Of a stretch of DNA of 22,805 nucleotides, positions 1 to 10,275 are shown one piece after another (positions within the stretch are counted from its first letter, which is position 1; every line of letters starts with the position of its first letter). A program made the translations under genes and the position numbers. Under the pieces are notes generated by a model, which saw only the letters and a program-made list of their open reading frames with translations, had not been told where the DNA came from and ran no database searches. Source of the stretch: Spongospora subterranea (Eukaryota > Endomyxa > Phytomyxea > Plasmodiophorida > Plasmodiophoridae); NCBI GenBank assembly GCA_900404475.1, contig OUQQ01000314.1, positions 14,280 to 37,084 of the forward strand. The letters run 5' to 3'.

Positions 1-418
1 CCCAGGGCGTCAAGCACCCTCTGAATCTGTTGAGCCGATTCACGAGTTGGTGCTAAAATCAAAGTCTGAGTTTCTTTCACGTCCATATCGATACGTTGGA
101 GCATCGAAATGGAGAAAGTGGCCGTCTTTCCGGTACCGGATTGGGCCTGGGCAATTGTATCATGTCCCTGTTGAAAACCAGATCAGCGTTAGTCATTACA
201 TCAACTCAATTGTACAGATAATTCCTTACCCTGACGATTGGGACAATACCACGCTGCTGAATAGCGCTTGGCTTCTCGAAACCGTAAACGTAGATACCTC
301 TGAGAAGGTCGTCACGAAGACCCATATCGTCAAAGGACGCCACAGTTTCGTCCCAGTTGGTTGAGATCATATCGGGCCCTTTCGTTTGGGTCTGAACCTG
401 ATTCCCATTTCTCTCCAT
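1..418 (-). CDS. EIF4A: eIF4A, DEAD-box RNA helicase, 5' part (runs off left edge)
   Basis: ATP-dependent RNA helicase of the eIF4F cap-binding complex, which unwinds mRNA leaders in the cytoplasm during translation initiation. The model starts at the ATG at 416-418. Exon 1 is 418-230, the intron is 229-168 (62 nt, GTAAGG...ACAG, with an ACTAAC branch-like site), and exon 2 is 167-1, continuing outside the window. Visible motifs in order are a GPD-containing N-terminus, [12 protein letters not shown], the Q-motif region [13 protein letters not shown], motif I AQSGTGKT and motif Ia APTRESA. Most eIF4A and DEAD-box proteins have APTREL at motif Ia, so the Ser is a small departure. The N-terminus is close to the usual eIF4A length, which argues against the related eIF4A3. 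The helicase C-terminal domain lies beyond the window. Confidence 0.93.
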
Positions 419-2338
419 ATCTCCTTAATCTCTTCAGTTAATCTATCAGGTTTATAATGATAATGATTGTGATTCGGGTGATCTGTCCGATTGTGATAGA
501 TAACGTCCGACTGGGACAATCTAATATTAGACATGTTCTCGACTGTGGTTATTGTTACATCACTGTCATTCACTACCTCATCAATGACACTCAATTGACC
601 GGTAACGGCCGACGACGAATTCGGCAATGGACCAGGACACAGTCGGAGATGACGACCAGGCATAGAGCAATGTGGTTGACGATCGATATCTTCAAGATAC
701 TTTCACAGCACTTAAAAAGGTGTAGTTATGTAAAACATCGTAAACATCTCTGAAACTGCGGCGGTGGTTCAGATATCAGCACTTGGTTCTGTCTGGGGTT
801 AGAGGTTCCAACATGATTCGGTGAGCTTTGCGACAAACTGGCAGCAACAAGATACGCGATTATGTTTTCAGTGATTACACCTTCAATGCCATTATGATCG
901 GTGACACCCCGTTCTGCCAGACGAAGCCCCAAATACGACAGGAAATCGCTGAAACTCACTATCATAGCTTGAACTCCTCCAGAATCATGATTGTTGAGAT
1001 CTTTCACCCGATTGTCTGATCAAGCTAAAGCCGCTGCTTTGCTCGTTTAGTACAGCATGGTATTCGCTTAGTTCTTTTGGCGCTCATTCGAACATAGGAT
1101 GTCGCCAGCCATTGGCCATAATCCCACCATTCCTTGATTGTATTCACAACGTTTGGCCCAGTTCAGGGAAATTGACTTGATGTGTGGGTGAAGGGGCCAG
1201 GGATTATACCCCTTATTCTGAATATTTGACAACATGTTGACTGACGAATTTCAACTGAATCGCCCAGCTCGACCAATATTAATCCCGATCACAGCAACAC
1301 ATCTGTCTCCAATCTCCACCATTTGCCAATTTCCGGTAATTTCTTAGCATCATCTTCAGCGATTCGTCCCGGTTTTTCCATCCAGTTGTCCCATCTTATC
1401 GGCGATGCGCAAAATACAAATTTGGCAAAAAACATACAGAGTCGCCCAGCTACACAGCGCACGACCAGAAGCGTCGTTTCAATGATTTCTTAATGACGAA
1501 AAGACCGTTCCCAAATCATACAACAGAGGAGAGAAGCTGATTTTGACCATAAGAGGTCCCGTGTTCTGGCAAGACCAATCGCCCAATTAATCACTACAGG
1601 AAGTTCCGTTGTGAGTTCAACGTTTTAGACAAACGACACAGAATTGATCGGAGTCATTGACGTCGACGTTGAACCGAAGCTAGAGCCCCGAATTGTTTCT
1701 GATAGATATCGGCGATTATTGGAATTTGTGCAATGGTGATCTCTTTGATAGGTTTTGTCCCCTCCCGAAGAACAGGCCGATCATTATTTGTAGCGACTCA
1801 GTTCAGGATGGCAATGGGCAGGCTGGGAACGAGTCGAATTATAAAAACCCAGCGACACCCCCATAGGATGAGACCATGATCGAAGATTTTCTGGTCATCT
1901 GCAAATCACACCAACCGGTCATGATTTTATGGAAAATCAAGTACACTCTGCTACTTTCGAGACGCGTAGAGGTTCAAAGAGTTATAGTTTGATGCCGATA
2001 TTGACGGTACGATGAACTCTAATGTAAAGAACAGGTGACAGAGGTTGATCAACTGACATTGACGATAATGGAACCCGTCTTGAGAACAATGTTAATCCGA
2101 GAAGAGAACCTCAGAATATCGAACCACACAAATGTGGCTAGAGTATCGCCGCCAACGTCGTCCAAGATATCTCCCCAACCCAACCGAAGCGATTCCTCGC
2201 CTATTGTTAACGAATCCATAATTAATTTATCACAAATTTATCGCTGGCGTTGTGGAACCTCCTTCCCGAATCGCCCTTGTCCTCCAACAGGTGTTGCAGA
2301 AAAACACACAAGACACGCTGATGCGCAAAACGAACATG
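419..2338. other. Unassigned interval with possible minus-strand coding segments at about 433-1010
   Basis: No recognisable gene. On the minus strand two open stretches, about 1007-726 and 663-433, have a plausible amino-acid make-up (for example SFSDFLSYLGLRLAERG, and later an acidic stretch). They lack a clear start and a confident splice pattern, and the second would run into the eIF4A start region in another frame. They could be exons of one unknown minus-strand gene or chance. The stretch 1020-2338 is AT-richer, broken by stops in all frames, and shows no RNA gene or repeat I can recognise. A plus-strand open stretch at 2035-2349 has only a GTG start and no recognisable features. Confidence 0.3.
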
Positions 2339-2710
2339 TTAAAGTTTGAGTTCGCTGGAGATCAGACAGATGCCAAGACGCGTTTCAATCTCGCGAACGG
2401 ATTTTAGAAAGAGATGGAACGACTGTTGCCTCATCATCGATGTCGCCGCTCGCTCCGATCTCTTGGGCTCTCGGAACTGGTGCACCTTCAACATATTATT
2501 GACGACTTTCCGTTCGATCCCCGCCTGATCCCTGGCCCTTTCCAGAAACGCGGCCGTCTTCAGCGCCAGCTCCAATCGGGGCTCCGGTCGCCGGAACTCG
2601 TCCCTGGCCAGGCGGTGAATGTAGACCCGAAGTCCAGGCCGATGGCGCTGCATATCGGACGCGACCCGCAGGATGATTCTGTAGACGCCTTTGGCGACGG
2701 ATGGCGACAT
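2339..2710 (-). CDS. LYR-motif (complex1_LYR-like) small protein
   Basis: An intronless reading frame of 123 residues from the ATG at 2708-2710. Near the N-terminus it carries VYRIILR followed by basic helices and a conserved-looking Phe-Arg (DEFRR). This is the layout of LYR-motif proteins, small mitochondrial factors that bind acyl carrier protein and help assemble respiratory complexes, Fe-S enzymes or ATP synthase. The canonical Leu of L-Y-R is Val here. The last 40 or so residues look less family-like and could lie beyond an unrecognised intron. The region is clearly GC-richer than most of the window. It diverges from the gene at 2891 across about 180 bp. The assignment rests on motif and spacing only, and I cannot name the specific LYRM. 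Confidence 0.45.
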   Translation of the reverse strand: MSPSVAKGVYRIILRVASDMQRHRPGLRVYIHRLARDEFRRPEPRLELALKTAAFLERARDQAGIERKVVNNMLKVHQFREPKRSERAATSMMRQQSFHLFLKSVREIETRLGICLISSELKL

Positions 2711-2890
2711 TCTCTCCCCGGATGTTGATTAATCACGGGCTAACAAGGGAAGGTCGTCGATATTTCTGGCCAAGAAGTGACTCACACTTGGCCAACTCAC
2801 CCCGTACAAGACCACCAAGGGGAAATCACTTCCGAACGAGGCTCTCGTCGACGACATTGCTTCTTTATTTTCGGTTGAATTTCGCAAAAC

Positions 2891-3184
2891 ATGTCGATAA
2901 CGACATGGCGTGTTACGATGATCGCGCTGGCGTTGGCGGCCGGGATGATGGCGCACGGCGAGTTCGTCAAGGAAGACGACGCCTGGGCACCAAGCGGGCA
3001 TGCGCATTGCATAGAGGAAGGCGGCCATGATCGGATATGCTCGACGGCAGCGGGAAACCGGGTTATATTGGAGAACGAAACGGCCAACGATCAGCACGGG
3101 TCGCGTCTGCAAAGGCAATTGAGAAAGAATATAGCGCTGAACGGCGATATTCAGGAACAGAATGAACAGCTGTACAGGAGATGA
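2891..3184 (+). CDS. Small protein with N-terminal hydrophobic segment, weakly PET117-like
   Basis: A 97-residue frame from an ATG. Residues 6-21 are hydrophobic and Ala/Met-rich, a signal anchor or single membrane span. A His- and acid-containing middle is followed by a basic, amphipathic tail (RLQRQLRKN...EQNEQL). The plan of a short hydrophobic N-terminus, a charged linker and a helix rich in R, Q, K, N, E and L resembles PET117, the small inner-membrane chaperone of cytochrome c oxidase assembly. The middle is longer than in PET117 and its usual Val-His-x-x-Gln is not clear. A generic secreted or membrane microprotein is equally possible. The opposite strand is also open here, which is expected in GC-rich DNA. 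Its divergent partner is the LYR-motif gene. Confidence 0.35.
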   Translation: MSITTWRVTMIALALAAGMMAHGEFVKEDDAWAPSGHAHCIEEGGHDRICSTAAGNRVILENETANDQHGSRLQRQLRKNIALNGDIQEQNEQLYRR

Positions 3185-3220
3185 TCATGTCCAACGCGAT
3201 AATCTATTCATTATTATTTC

Positions 3221-3889
3221 TCAATATATTCCGTTTATCGAAAAAAACAAACAATCATGGAGCGACTGCTTTTTCCAATGACGATTAAAGGAAACTTTTT
3301 TGGACTGTGGATTGACACAAAGGCCAGCGGAGAATCGCTCGGAGACGGAAGGAGCTGGTTGAGCGCGCATGGCTCCGCCAATGATCCTGGAGGTGAAGCG
3401 ATCGAGCTCCCTCAACAAGGATTCATGCGTCTGAATGCCGCGTTCGATGAACCCTTCCAATTCGGATCACGTTTGGCAGTTCCATGACGTCAATGTGACA
3501 TTGGCACAGCGGAGCTGGCCTCTGGTCATATCATCATTCTGTGCTGCCGGAGGGACCCTGCTGGCCAACGTCTCCGCCCTGCCTTTGGCGACGCCCCGTT
3601 GGCAATCGTGACCTCCGGTACTGGTGTGTTCGATCGCTTCCTGTTTGAATGTTTCGGCACAGCCTAACGCCGCGAAATAAGTAGCGACCAGGAACCTCCT
3701 CGTGGAGAGTCGAAGGGCAGGATCGGCTGCATCCAGTGGTTCAAATTCAGTTTGCGGCGAGAATGGATGACCAGTTCGTCGAAACAAGTGCCGGTCCAAC
3801 GACAGGCCCGCGGGATGGCGCAGGATCGGACGGCGAAGACCATCGGCTGAGGAAGCGCAGACGCAATATGATGCGAATCCGAGTATCAT
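3221..3889 (-). CDS. Unidentified minus-strand coding region interrupted by one TGA
   Basis: I do not recognise this protein. One frame stays open from 3889 to 3221 except for a single TGA at about 3464-3466. An intron that removes this stop and keeps the frame can be drawn: a GTGCC donor in the preceding segment and an acceptor before GGTTCATCG, 54 nt, close to the usual intron length here. The joined product would contain an Arg/Thr-rich stretch, ATYFAALGCAETFKQEA, and a basic C-terminal region with ESLLRELDRFTSR. The plus strand also has an open frame at 3257-3487. No domain, signal or transmembrane segment is evident. The coding strand is inferred from amino-acid composition only. Confidence 0.3.
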
Positions 3890-5684
3890 GTGTTGTGGGC
3901 AATGGAGACATATGGGCGGTTTCTAAGTCCAACGCGTCCACATTCGCATTGCTGCCTGCACGAAATGGGTAAATTAATCGGGTGTCATCAGGTTGTACAC
4001 CCCAGGACACGATGGGTCTTTCAATGCTCTGGTTTTTTGGGTTAATTTAACATGTTCACGAAGTTCGGATTCGAATTTTGACGTTGTCCCACTGGGAAAA
4101 TGTCGGTATCGCGAAAACCAATAACTCCCATAGATGATCGTATTCCACATTCTGGGTATCTGAGTAGAACAGGTCGCCAGTATCATTCTCGTGCCACCCG
4201 AAAAAATGCACACCTGATGGCGTAGCCGTCGAAAGCAAAACCATTAGCGCAGGTGCCCTGATATAACAAGGGGACTCAGTCCCGGCGGCGAACGTGACAC
4301 CAAACCCTGTGAGCGCCGATCATTTGATCCCGAGAGAAGCGGGCGCCTCTGCGACCATGGGCGATTCTCCACCGGCGCTTGCTGCGCTTCCGGTGCCTCC
4401 TCCGAGTCTGCGTCGCCTGCAACAAACCGGTGATCTCGCCGTACAGTTCGGCAGCAATCGGCTTCCTTGACGGTTCTCGATCACCGCTTCAACTAGTGCT
4501 GCGCGTAGAGAAGGCACGAACACCCGATTCCCGGATGACCCATCCCAATGAGAATATCGCCTAGACAGTGTGCCATCACGAGTTCCGGTCATAACGATAT
4601 ACGGCACCATCATTCGTCACTCGATCATTTCGTATCCGACCATTACAGTACATCCCTTGCTATCATCCTCTTCTCGATTCAATCCAACTCGACCCACGTG
4701 AGTCGGTGCGATCAGACCTTCGAGTAATACTGCAAAAAACATCTCATTCGCATCGATCAATCGCGTTACTTTAGCTGAAGACATTGATTGACGAATCAGA
4801 GCTGTTTGAGAAATAGATTCCTTTCGGATCGAGAATCGTCGCAACAGCACTCTGGTGAGCCACTGCGAAACGCTGGGCTGATACAACCAGAGTGAAAATC
4901 CCCATCTTCAGCTCAAATTCTGTCCCGAATTCCTCTGACTCATTGCCGAATTGGAATATCAGACGATCATACGCTGTTGATCTGTTTAGTAAATTACCGG
5001 TCTCCCATCGCTCCACGACATGCTTGATGATAAATGTGTCCTGTTCTTGATATATCGCCTTCCTTCCTGATTCAACAGTTTTCGTATTCTTTCGAAGATA
5101 GATAATGCTTTCAGAAGTAGGTGCCACCTTCCTATGCATATGACGGCTCCCATGAAGGATTCTTAACACGGTATTGGAGTCAACACATAACTTGCTGGAT
5201 GGATCAACAGATTGGTAGTTGTCTCAATACGATTGAGGAACAGATGATAACACGACCGACACAGTGAACTCCTCAAAGAGTCCCTGGCGAATCCAGTTAT
5301 CGAGCGTATTAGTAGTGATTCCGAATATTGAGCATGATAGCTCCATGATCAAATTTGCAAGCGATTCACTGAAATAAAAAAAACTGCTTTCGATCGCATT
5401 TCTCACGTCATTGTTCGATAAGCCAGCCGTCTGCTGAACGCACGCATCGAATTGCTGAGCAGTTTTTGCTTCAGCCGGCGATGCAACTGCTGGTTTGTGA
5501 AGACATACCATTCGTGGACAATTATAGGCTGCAGGGATTGCAAATGGAGCTGAGGGAACATCTCACGGCGCACCGTCAGGGCAACGCCTTCAGCATTGCC
5601 CTGACCTTTACGCCGTTGCTCTTGACCATCTACCCATCCCTGATTATTGGGATTCGGCAAGAGGAAACGCTTCATTGAAGACAA
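3890..5684 (-). other. Probable multi-exon minus-strand gene(s) of unknown function
   Basis: Several coding-like segments lie on the minus strand in different frames, as expected for exons. They are a start-like segment near 5684-5600 (MKRFLLPNPNN), a segment at about 5550-5270 (ending near DNWIRQGLFEE), a segment at about 5200-4900 (HGSRHMHRKVAP, then SESIIYLRK), one at about 4850-4620 (SSAKVTRLIDANEMFF), one at 4613-4320 (RVFVPSLRAALVEAV) and one at about 4244-4060 (SGVHFFGWHENDTGDLFY). A 75-nt intron joining the second and third in frame can be drawn from a GTTCAC donor at about 5270. I could not complete a model or recognise a family, and it may be more than one gene. Confidence 0.35.
4756..4792 (-). 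repeat. 37-bp inverted repeat, left copy
   Basis: Reverse complement of 5706-5742 with no mismatch over 37 bp. It lies inside a minus-strand coding-like segment and encodes the peptide MSSAKVTRLI there. A few more bases match on the outer side of the other copy with two mismatches. Confidence 0.9.
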
Positions 5685-5705
5685 TCGAGTCTACCGCTCA
5701 GATTT

Positions 5706-5742
5706 GTCAATCAATGTCTTCAGCTAAAGTAACGCGATTGAT
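5706..5742 (+). repeat. 37-bp inverted repeat, right copy
   Basis: Perfect inverted copy of 4756-4792, about 0.9 kb away. Read on the plus strand it also encodes MSSAKVTRLI and then stops soon after (LAQD and stop). It sits between the unknown minus-strand gene and the small gene at 6026, so it looks like a displaced fragment rather than a functional gene. Confidence 0.9.
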
Positions 5743-6025
5743 ATTGGCACAGGATTAGCAGTCGCCTTCTACTGACTGCCGAGATCTATATGACTTGTTG
5801 AACAATGATAATTGTGAATTTTTTGTTTAACCAAATTCCACCTAAAAGTCAAACGTGGATGCCATTCTGGAAAAGGTGATTATGATGTAATAATAGGTAA
5901 GCTATTTTTTTTTGTTAGAAGGTCGGTTACCTAAAACGTTTTTGGCGATGCGACCAGATTTCAAAGTCCGCCACGGAGTCCGTGACGACCAAGTCCCGTT
6001 TCAAGATTTGAAAGAATGTTGCGAA

Positions 6026-6527
6026 ATGGCTGACATCGAGCAGGTGATCGATCGGTCCGATACTCGTGCGTTGGTTGAGTCTTGGGTCCAAAGCTGGTCT
6101 AACTCGCTGCCGGATCCAGTTAACCAGGTTCAACTTGATATTCGCCATCCACGACTTGGTCTTGGCGCCAAATTTGTCCCACATAAACAACAGCATAGTC
6201 AGAACCATGACCGGATTATCAATAAGCTGAATAAGCGTGTTCGCCCGTCAAAAGTCAGTAATGATCGGTTGACGATTGTTTTTACTGGCGTTAATCTGTG
6301 ATAAAAAGGAAATGATGGCTGCCGACGTGGAGTCGGAAGACGACGACAGCGATGAAGAGCATAAGGGCTCCAGAGCCCCGAAGAAGTCCTACTTTGATGT
6401 TTTCCAGGGAACATTGGCGTCATCGGATGCCATTCAGCGAGATTTACAAAGAGCTCAAAAGAAGAGGGAGAAACGATTGAAACAAAGAAAAACAAAGAAG
6501 GAAAAAATTTGCAACGCGACAAACTAA
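6026..6527 (+). CDS. Small basic conserved eukaryotic protein (possibly DUF3245-like)
   Basis: A 148-residue product from two exons, 6026-6253 and 6309-6527. The intron at 6254-6308 is 55 nt (GTCAGT...AAAAG, phase 0, GTTAAT branch-like site). Order: ESWVQSW motif (about residues 16-22), HPRLGLGAKFVPH (about 40-52), a basic stretch, an acidic stretch (SEDDDSDEE), SYFDVFQG, and a very basic coiled C-terminus rich in KKREKRLKQRK. The RLGLGAK motif and lysine-rich tail recall a conserved nucleolar-type family that I associate with DUF3245. The function is unknown and the name is uncertain. The tail suggests a nuclear or nucleolar, RNA-binding role. An upstream in-frame ATG at 5949 could add 26 residues. 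The gene ends 68 nt from PRPF4, which converges on it. Confidence 0.7.
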
Positions 6528-6595
6528 TTCTATTATTCCATACATTTAAATTATACATACAAGGTGGAATATTTATTACAGTTTGGGAACAACGC

Positions 6596-8281
6596 CTAAA
6601 TTTCCATTCTATCTTGATCTGTAGTCGTCCACATCTTCCATGTCCTGTCGAACGACGCCGTCACAAGATGACGAAAATCATCCGATACGTCCAAAGAGGT
6701 TAGTTTGTCCTCGTGCCCGTTAAGAGTCTTCACTGGAGAGAAATCGCGGGCACTCCAAACTCTGGCCGTGTTGTCGTACGAGCACGAAACCAGAAAATGA
6801 TCGTGTTGCGCGAATTTCACGTCGCTCACCATGTGGAGATGACCCGGAACCGTATAAACACAAGATTTCTTTCGTAGATCCCAAATGCGTAATGTGTTAT
6901 CGCCTGATCCAGTGGCGACGTGATACCCATTTGGAGAAAAACAGACACAAAGAACCTGAGCAACGGTAAACGGTGCGAAATAATCATTAGTCAAGGAAAA
7001 CTACCTGTTTTATATGACCGACTAGATCAACACAAGTTTTCCCAGTCCGGATATCCCACACCCGGCCGTTGCCTGCCAAATCACCAGTGCCAACAAGGGA
7101 TCCATCTGGGTGAATCGCAATTCCATAAAGCCCTCGAGGGTTTCCGTCCTGGGACAAGATGCATGCTTTCTTTTCTAAATCCCACAACCGGAACGTCGTG
7201 TCGAAACTGGCATTGAATGAGTTGCGGAGATGAATAAAAATCGACAAGGAAATCACCTTGATGATATCAGGGTACGACCGTCGGGATGGAATACCAGTTT
7301 ACCGATACGGTCGGAATGCCCAGACAGGGAGGCGATTGGGGCTGGCGATTCCATTGAATATAGATTGATCGTGCTGTCAACACATCCTATTTCGTCGGGA
7401 TCAGACAAGTATATATCGTAGAGTGGGGTTTTAAACCTGTCGCAATGGAGACAGAAGAAGGCGACGAGGCAACTGGGGAAAATTTTCCATCGGAAACACG
7501 GTCCTTATGACCAGTAAACTTCGTCAACACGGAACCAGATTGAAGGTCCCACAACGTTGAAGAACCAGACCAAGACGATATGAGAGTCTGAAGTGGACGT
7601 CCGTTATCGTCGGTGATTGGCGAAAATGCACACGAGGATAAAGGGCGGGTACTGCCGAGCTCGGACCCTGTACAGTAAAAGGTTTTCATCGTTTGTAATC
7701 TAGCGATATACTCGTGCTGTGCAGGTTATGAGATTAGCTAAACAAGCGACCTGATAAGACATTATCAATAAACCGTTGCTTCCGTTGAAGAGCGAGCCGT
7801 TGCCAATCTGGATTGCGCCCTTTTCAAAGAAAATTCCGCGATTTGCCTTCGGGTTTCTAACAGAGTTGGACCGCCTTCGGTATAGTAGAGTTTTCCATAC
7901 GCGCCAGCCGCTTTCGCCGCCTTATTCGCGTCATCAATCTATAAATCGAAAAATATATGCTTAGGCCAGTAAAAACATTATTGTCAGACAAACCTGTTTT
8001 TGTGTTTCGGCAATTCTGTGCCACATTTTCGCTGATTCGTCTGATGAAGTCAACATAATCGCCGCTATTTCTTTCAAACGTTCTCGTCTTTGTAATGGGT
8101 CTTCCCCAAAAAGTACTGTGGGTTCACCACAAGCTCTTAATCGCATGCGAACGACCTCCTCGTTGGTCGGCACGTTAAGGGTCCTGATAATTCTGGCGCG
8201 TTCCGCCATCCGAATATCTTCGGCTTCCTTGGCCCTCGCCCTGGTCAGGGCATCGAACTCCGGCGCCTCATGGCTCTGCAT
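6596..8281 (-). CDS. PRPF4: PRPF4/Prp4, U4/U6 snRNP WD40 protein
   Basis: Spliceosomal protein of the U4/U6.U5 tri-snRNP (partner of Prp3), acting in the nucleus. Exons: 8281-7994, 7938-7774, 7716-7437, 7386-7257, 7206-7005, 6955-6596. The introns are 55, 57, 50, 50 and 49 nt and all phases close. The product is 474 residues, in the usual range. An N-terminal Prp4/SFM motif (VRMRLRACGEPTVLFGED, then RRERL) is followed by a helical linker (ETRRQIAEFSLKRAQSRL) and seven WD repeats ending STLWDLQSG, INLYSME, FRLWDLEKK, GRVWDIRTG, LRIWDLRKK, ARVWSARD and WKMWTTT. SPNGYHVATGSGDNT is especially typical of PRPF4. The gene is complete and intact. It shares a 764-nt upstream region with the divergent phosphatase gene. 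Confidence 0.96.
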
Positions 8282-9045
8282 GGTTTACAAACGGTGACGA
8301 TAGGCAGAAGTTTGCCACAGCGGCGGCAGGATTCAAAATGGCGATGTTAGATGCCGGCTCGCCTTTCTGGTCGATATGGAATTGTTCACGGACTACCGGA
8401 TCGACCTCATTTTCTCGAAGAGTATGCTGCATTTCAGAGCCCGTTCAAGACGATGTCTTGAAAACCAACGGTCAGACAGCGACTATTTTAGATGAGATTC
8501 AGCAATAAGAATAAAAACTTCTTTCAACGAACCAGCCACAAATAATCTAGGTTAGGTACGGTATGTGAAAAGCATAATTGCCAACGTCAGTAGCTCTGGA
8601 ATTTGTGAATGCCGGCACATTCGTTTGGTTATTCGGCATTGATCGTCGGATCGAGAGTCTTTTTTATTTAATTGGATTGATAATGATTCGATAGGGTGAT
8701 GTCGCGGATTTATCCGCTGTTCAATGTGGCATGTGAGAATCGGTCCACAATCATGATTACGTGACAATATGAGTGTCTAGATTGTCGTATCCTATACACT
8801 GACGCATGATGCTCAACAGTGATGACGTCGCTAATTCGTTACCGCTCTTCTTTCGGGTGTGTATCGTTGATTCGTTGTTAGCTGATCGCGCATGTCACAA
8901 CACGGAAAGCTGTGGCACTGCAGTGATAACTGACTGTTTGGGCCAGAGAGGTAACGATCAACCCAGGCTAGTGGCCTACAAATGTGTTCATCCTTCAAAG
9001 AAGCCGAAAATGGTTCGGTAACACAGTTTGCACCTCAGTCTAAAA
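8282..9045. promoter_or_regulatory. Divergent intergenic region between PRPF4 and the PPTC7-like gene
   Basis: The 764 nt between two start codons on opposite strands should hold both promoters and 5' UTRs. I see no TATA box at a convincing position, RNA gene or repeat. Short open frames (8806-9021 plus, 8767-8552 minus) have no recognisable content and look like chance. Assignment is by position only. Confidence 0.4.
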
Positions 9046-10094
9046 ATGAGTGGAGACGCGCGTATCCGGTATCATTTGGCAATTGCTAACAACCGATGGA
9101 AGGTGAAAACCTAAGCCGATTACGGCTTGAATTGAGTTCATGTATTATACAGCATCCCAAAACAGGCCACAATGCGTGTTTTACGTCGCGATTGAGCCAC
9201 GGTGACGTTCAAATACAAGCCTTTGGCATTGCTGATGGCGGTTGGTCTTTTTTTCCTTTATCGCCCGTTGTTTGCCAAAAATTCGGCTTCAATTCGAAAA
9301 GGTACATGCTCTAACGTCTGATGTTATAGGAAACTGTGATGGGTCACTCGTCGTATCTGCTGGCTTGATGGCGAGTTGTGAGGAGGTTTTGTCAAAGACC
9401 TTGATTCAGAATCAGCAAATTCCGAATCCAAAAACGTAGTACGCCCATGTATTTTTTCGATTATTTGATGAACATTGTTTAGAGTTTTGAAGAGTGCTTT
9501 CAATCAGTCAACCGAAACAGGCTTCGAACAATGCAGCACGGCATTATGCGCCATTTTTCTGAATGGTCTTTTGAGAATTGTCGACGTGGGTAGGGCTGGT
9601 TTTATTGTCATTTCTGATGGGGGCAAGCATTGCATTCGGTCGAGGCAGCAACCGGCCTCGGTGTATCATCGATTGGATAGGTAAAATAGATTGATAACTT
9701 CTCAAAGCGACTACCTAACGAGCATAGGGGCTCATTTCCTGAAGCAGGCAAGGCAGTCGTCAACTTTCTGCAGGACTCTGACCACGCTGAGGAATATGAA
9801 ATGCGGTTGGGAGAGAATGGTGAGCTGATGAGCATTCATAGTCTTGCTATATTTTTTATAATATATGGTGTAGACATGATTATTGCAGCAACAGATGGAT
9901 TTTGGCAGTATCAAGAAAATGAGTCAATGAAATTCATGAGCAAAGACCAAGAAGAGACAGCAACTGAAACAGTTTCACGACTCGCAAGTGCAGCACTAGA
10001 GTCACAAAGACAACATGGTGGTAGGGATGATATTGTCGTGGTAGTCGGCAAAATGCAGACCAGTAGTCGGGAACTATCCAGCAGCTCATTTTGA
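9046..10094 (+). CDS. PPTC7/PTC7-like PP2C-family Ser/Thr phosphatase
   Basis: Metal-dependent protein phosphatase. PPTC7/Ptc7 relatives act in mitochondria on coenzyme Q and protein-turnover pathways, but location is not shown here. Exons: 9046-9102, 9153-9240, 9330-9435, 9483-9680, 9728-9819, 9874-10094. The introns are 50, 89, 47, 47 and 54 nt. The product is 253 residues. Motifs in PPTC7 order are HNACFTSR (GDDACF in relatives), FGIADGG with the metal Asp at about 47, LMASCEEVL, CSTALCAIFLNG, RSRQQP, LGENDMIIAATDGFW (Asp about 188) and GGRDDIVVVV (Asp about 232-233). Departures: the usual GDSG reads GRAG, TDGLFDN reads TDGFWQY, and an acidic residue before ACF is Asn. Three core metal-binding Asp remain, so activity is possible but altered. 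The start was chosen because exon 1 splices in frame and no upstream ATG helps. Confidence 0.85.
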
Positions 10095-10275
10095 AGCGAC
10101 TTCTTCCCTATCACTTTTGTTTTACTAAACTGTCAAGCTTTTGGAATTCAAATTAATGCACAAAAGAGGCAATTCAGAACGTCGCGTTTGTTGTAGCACG
10201 TCATACATCAAGGCTAAATCATGTTATCTTTTGAGATGATGGTATAGCAACTCTATTTCGCAATAACAGCCCATT

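Noticed and set aside
5927..6208. 93-residue minus-strand frame opposite the small basic gene
   Set aside because: It is the reverse-strand shadow of the conserved RLGLGAKFVPH-containing exon.
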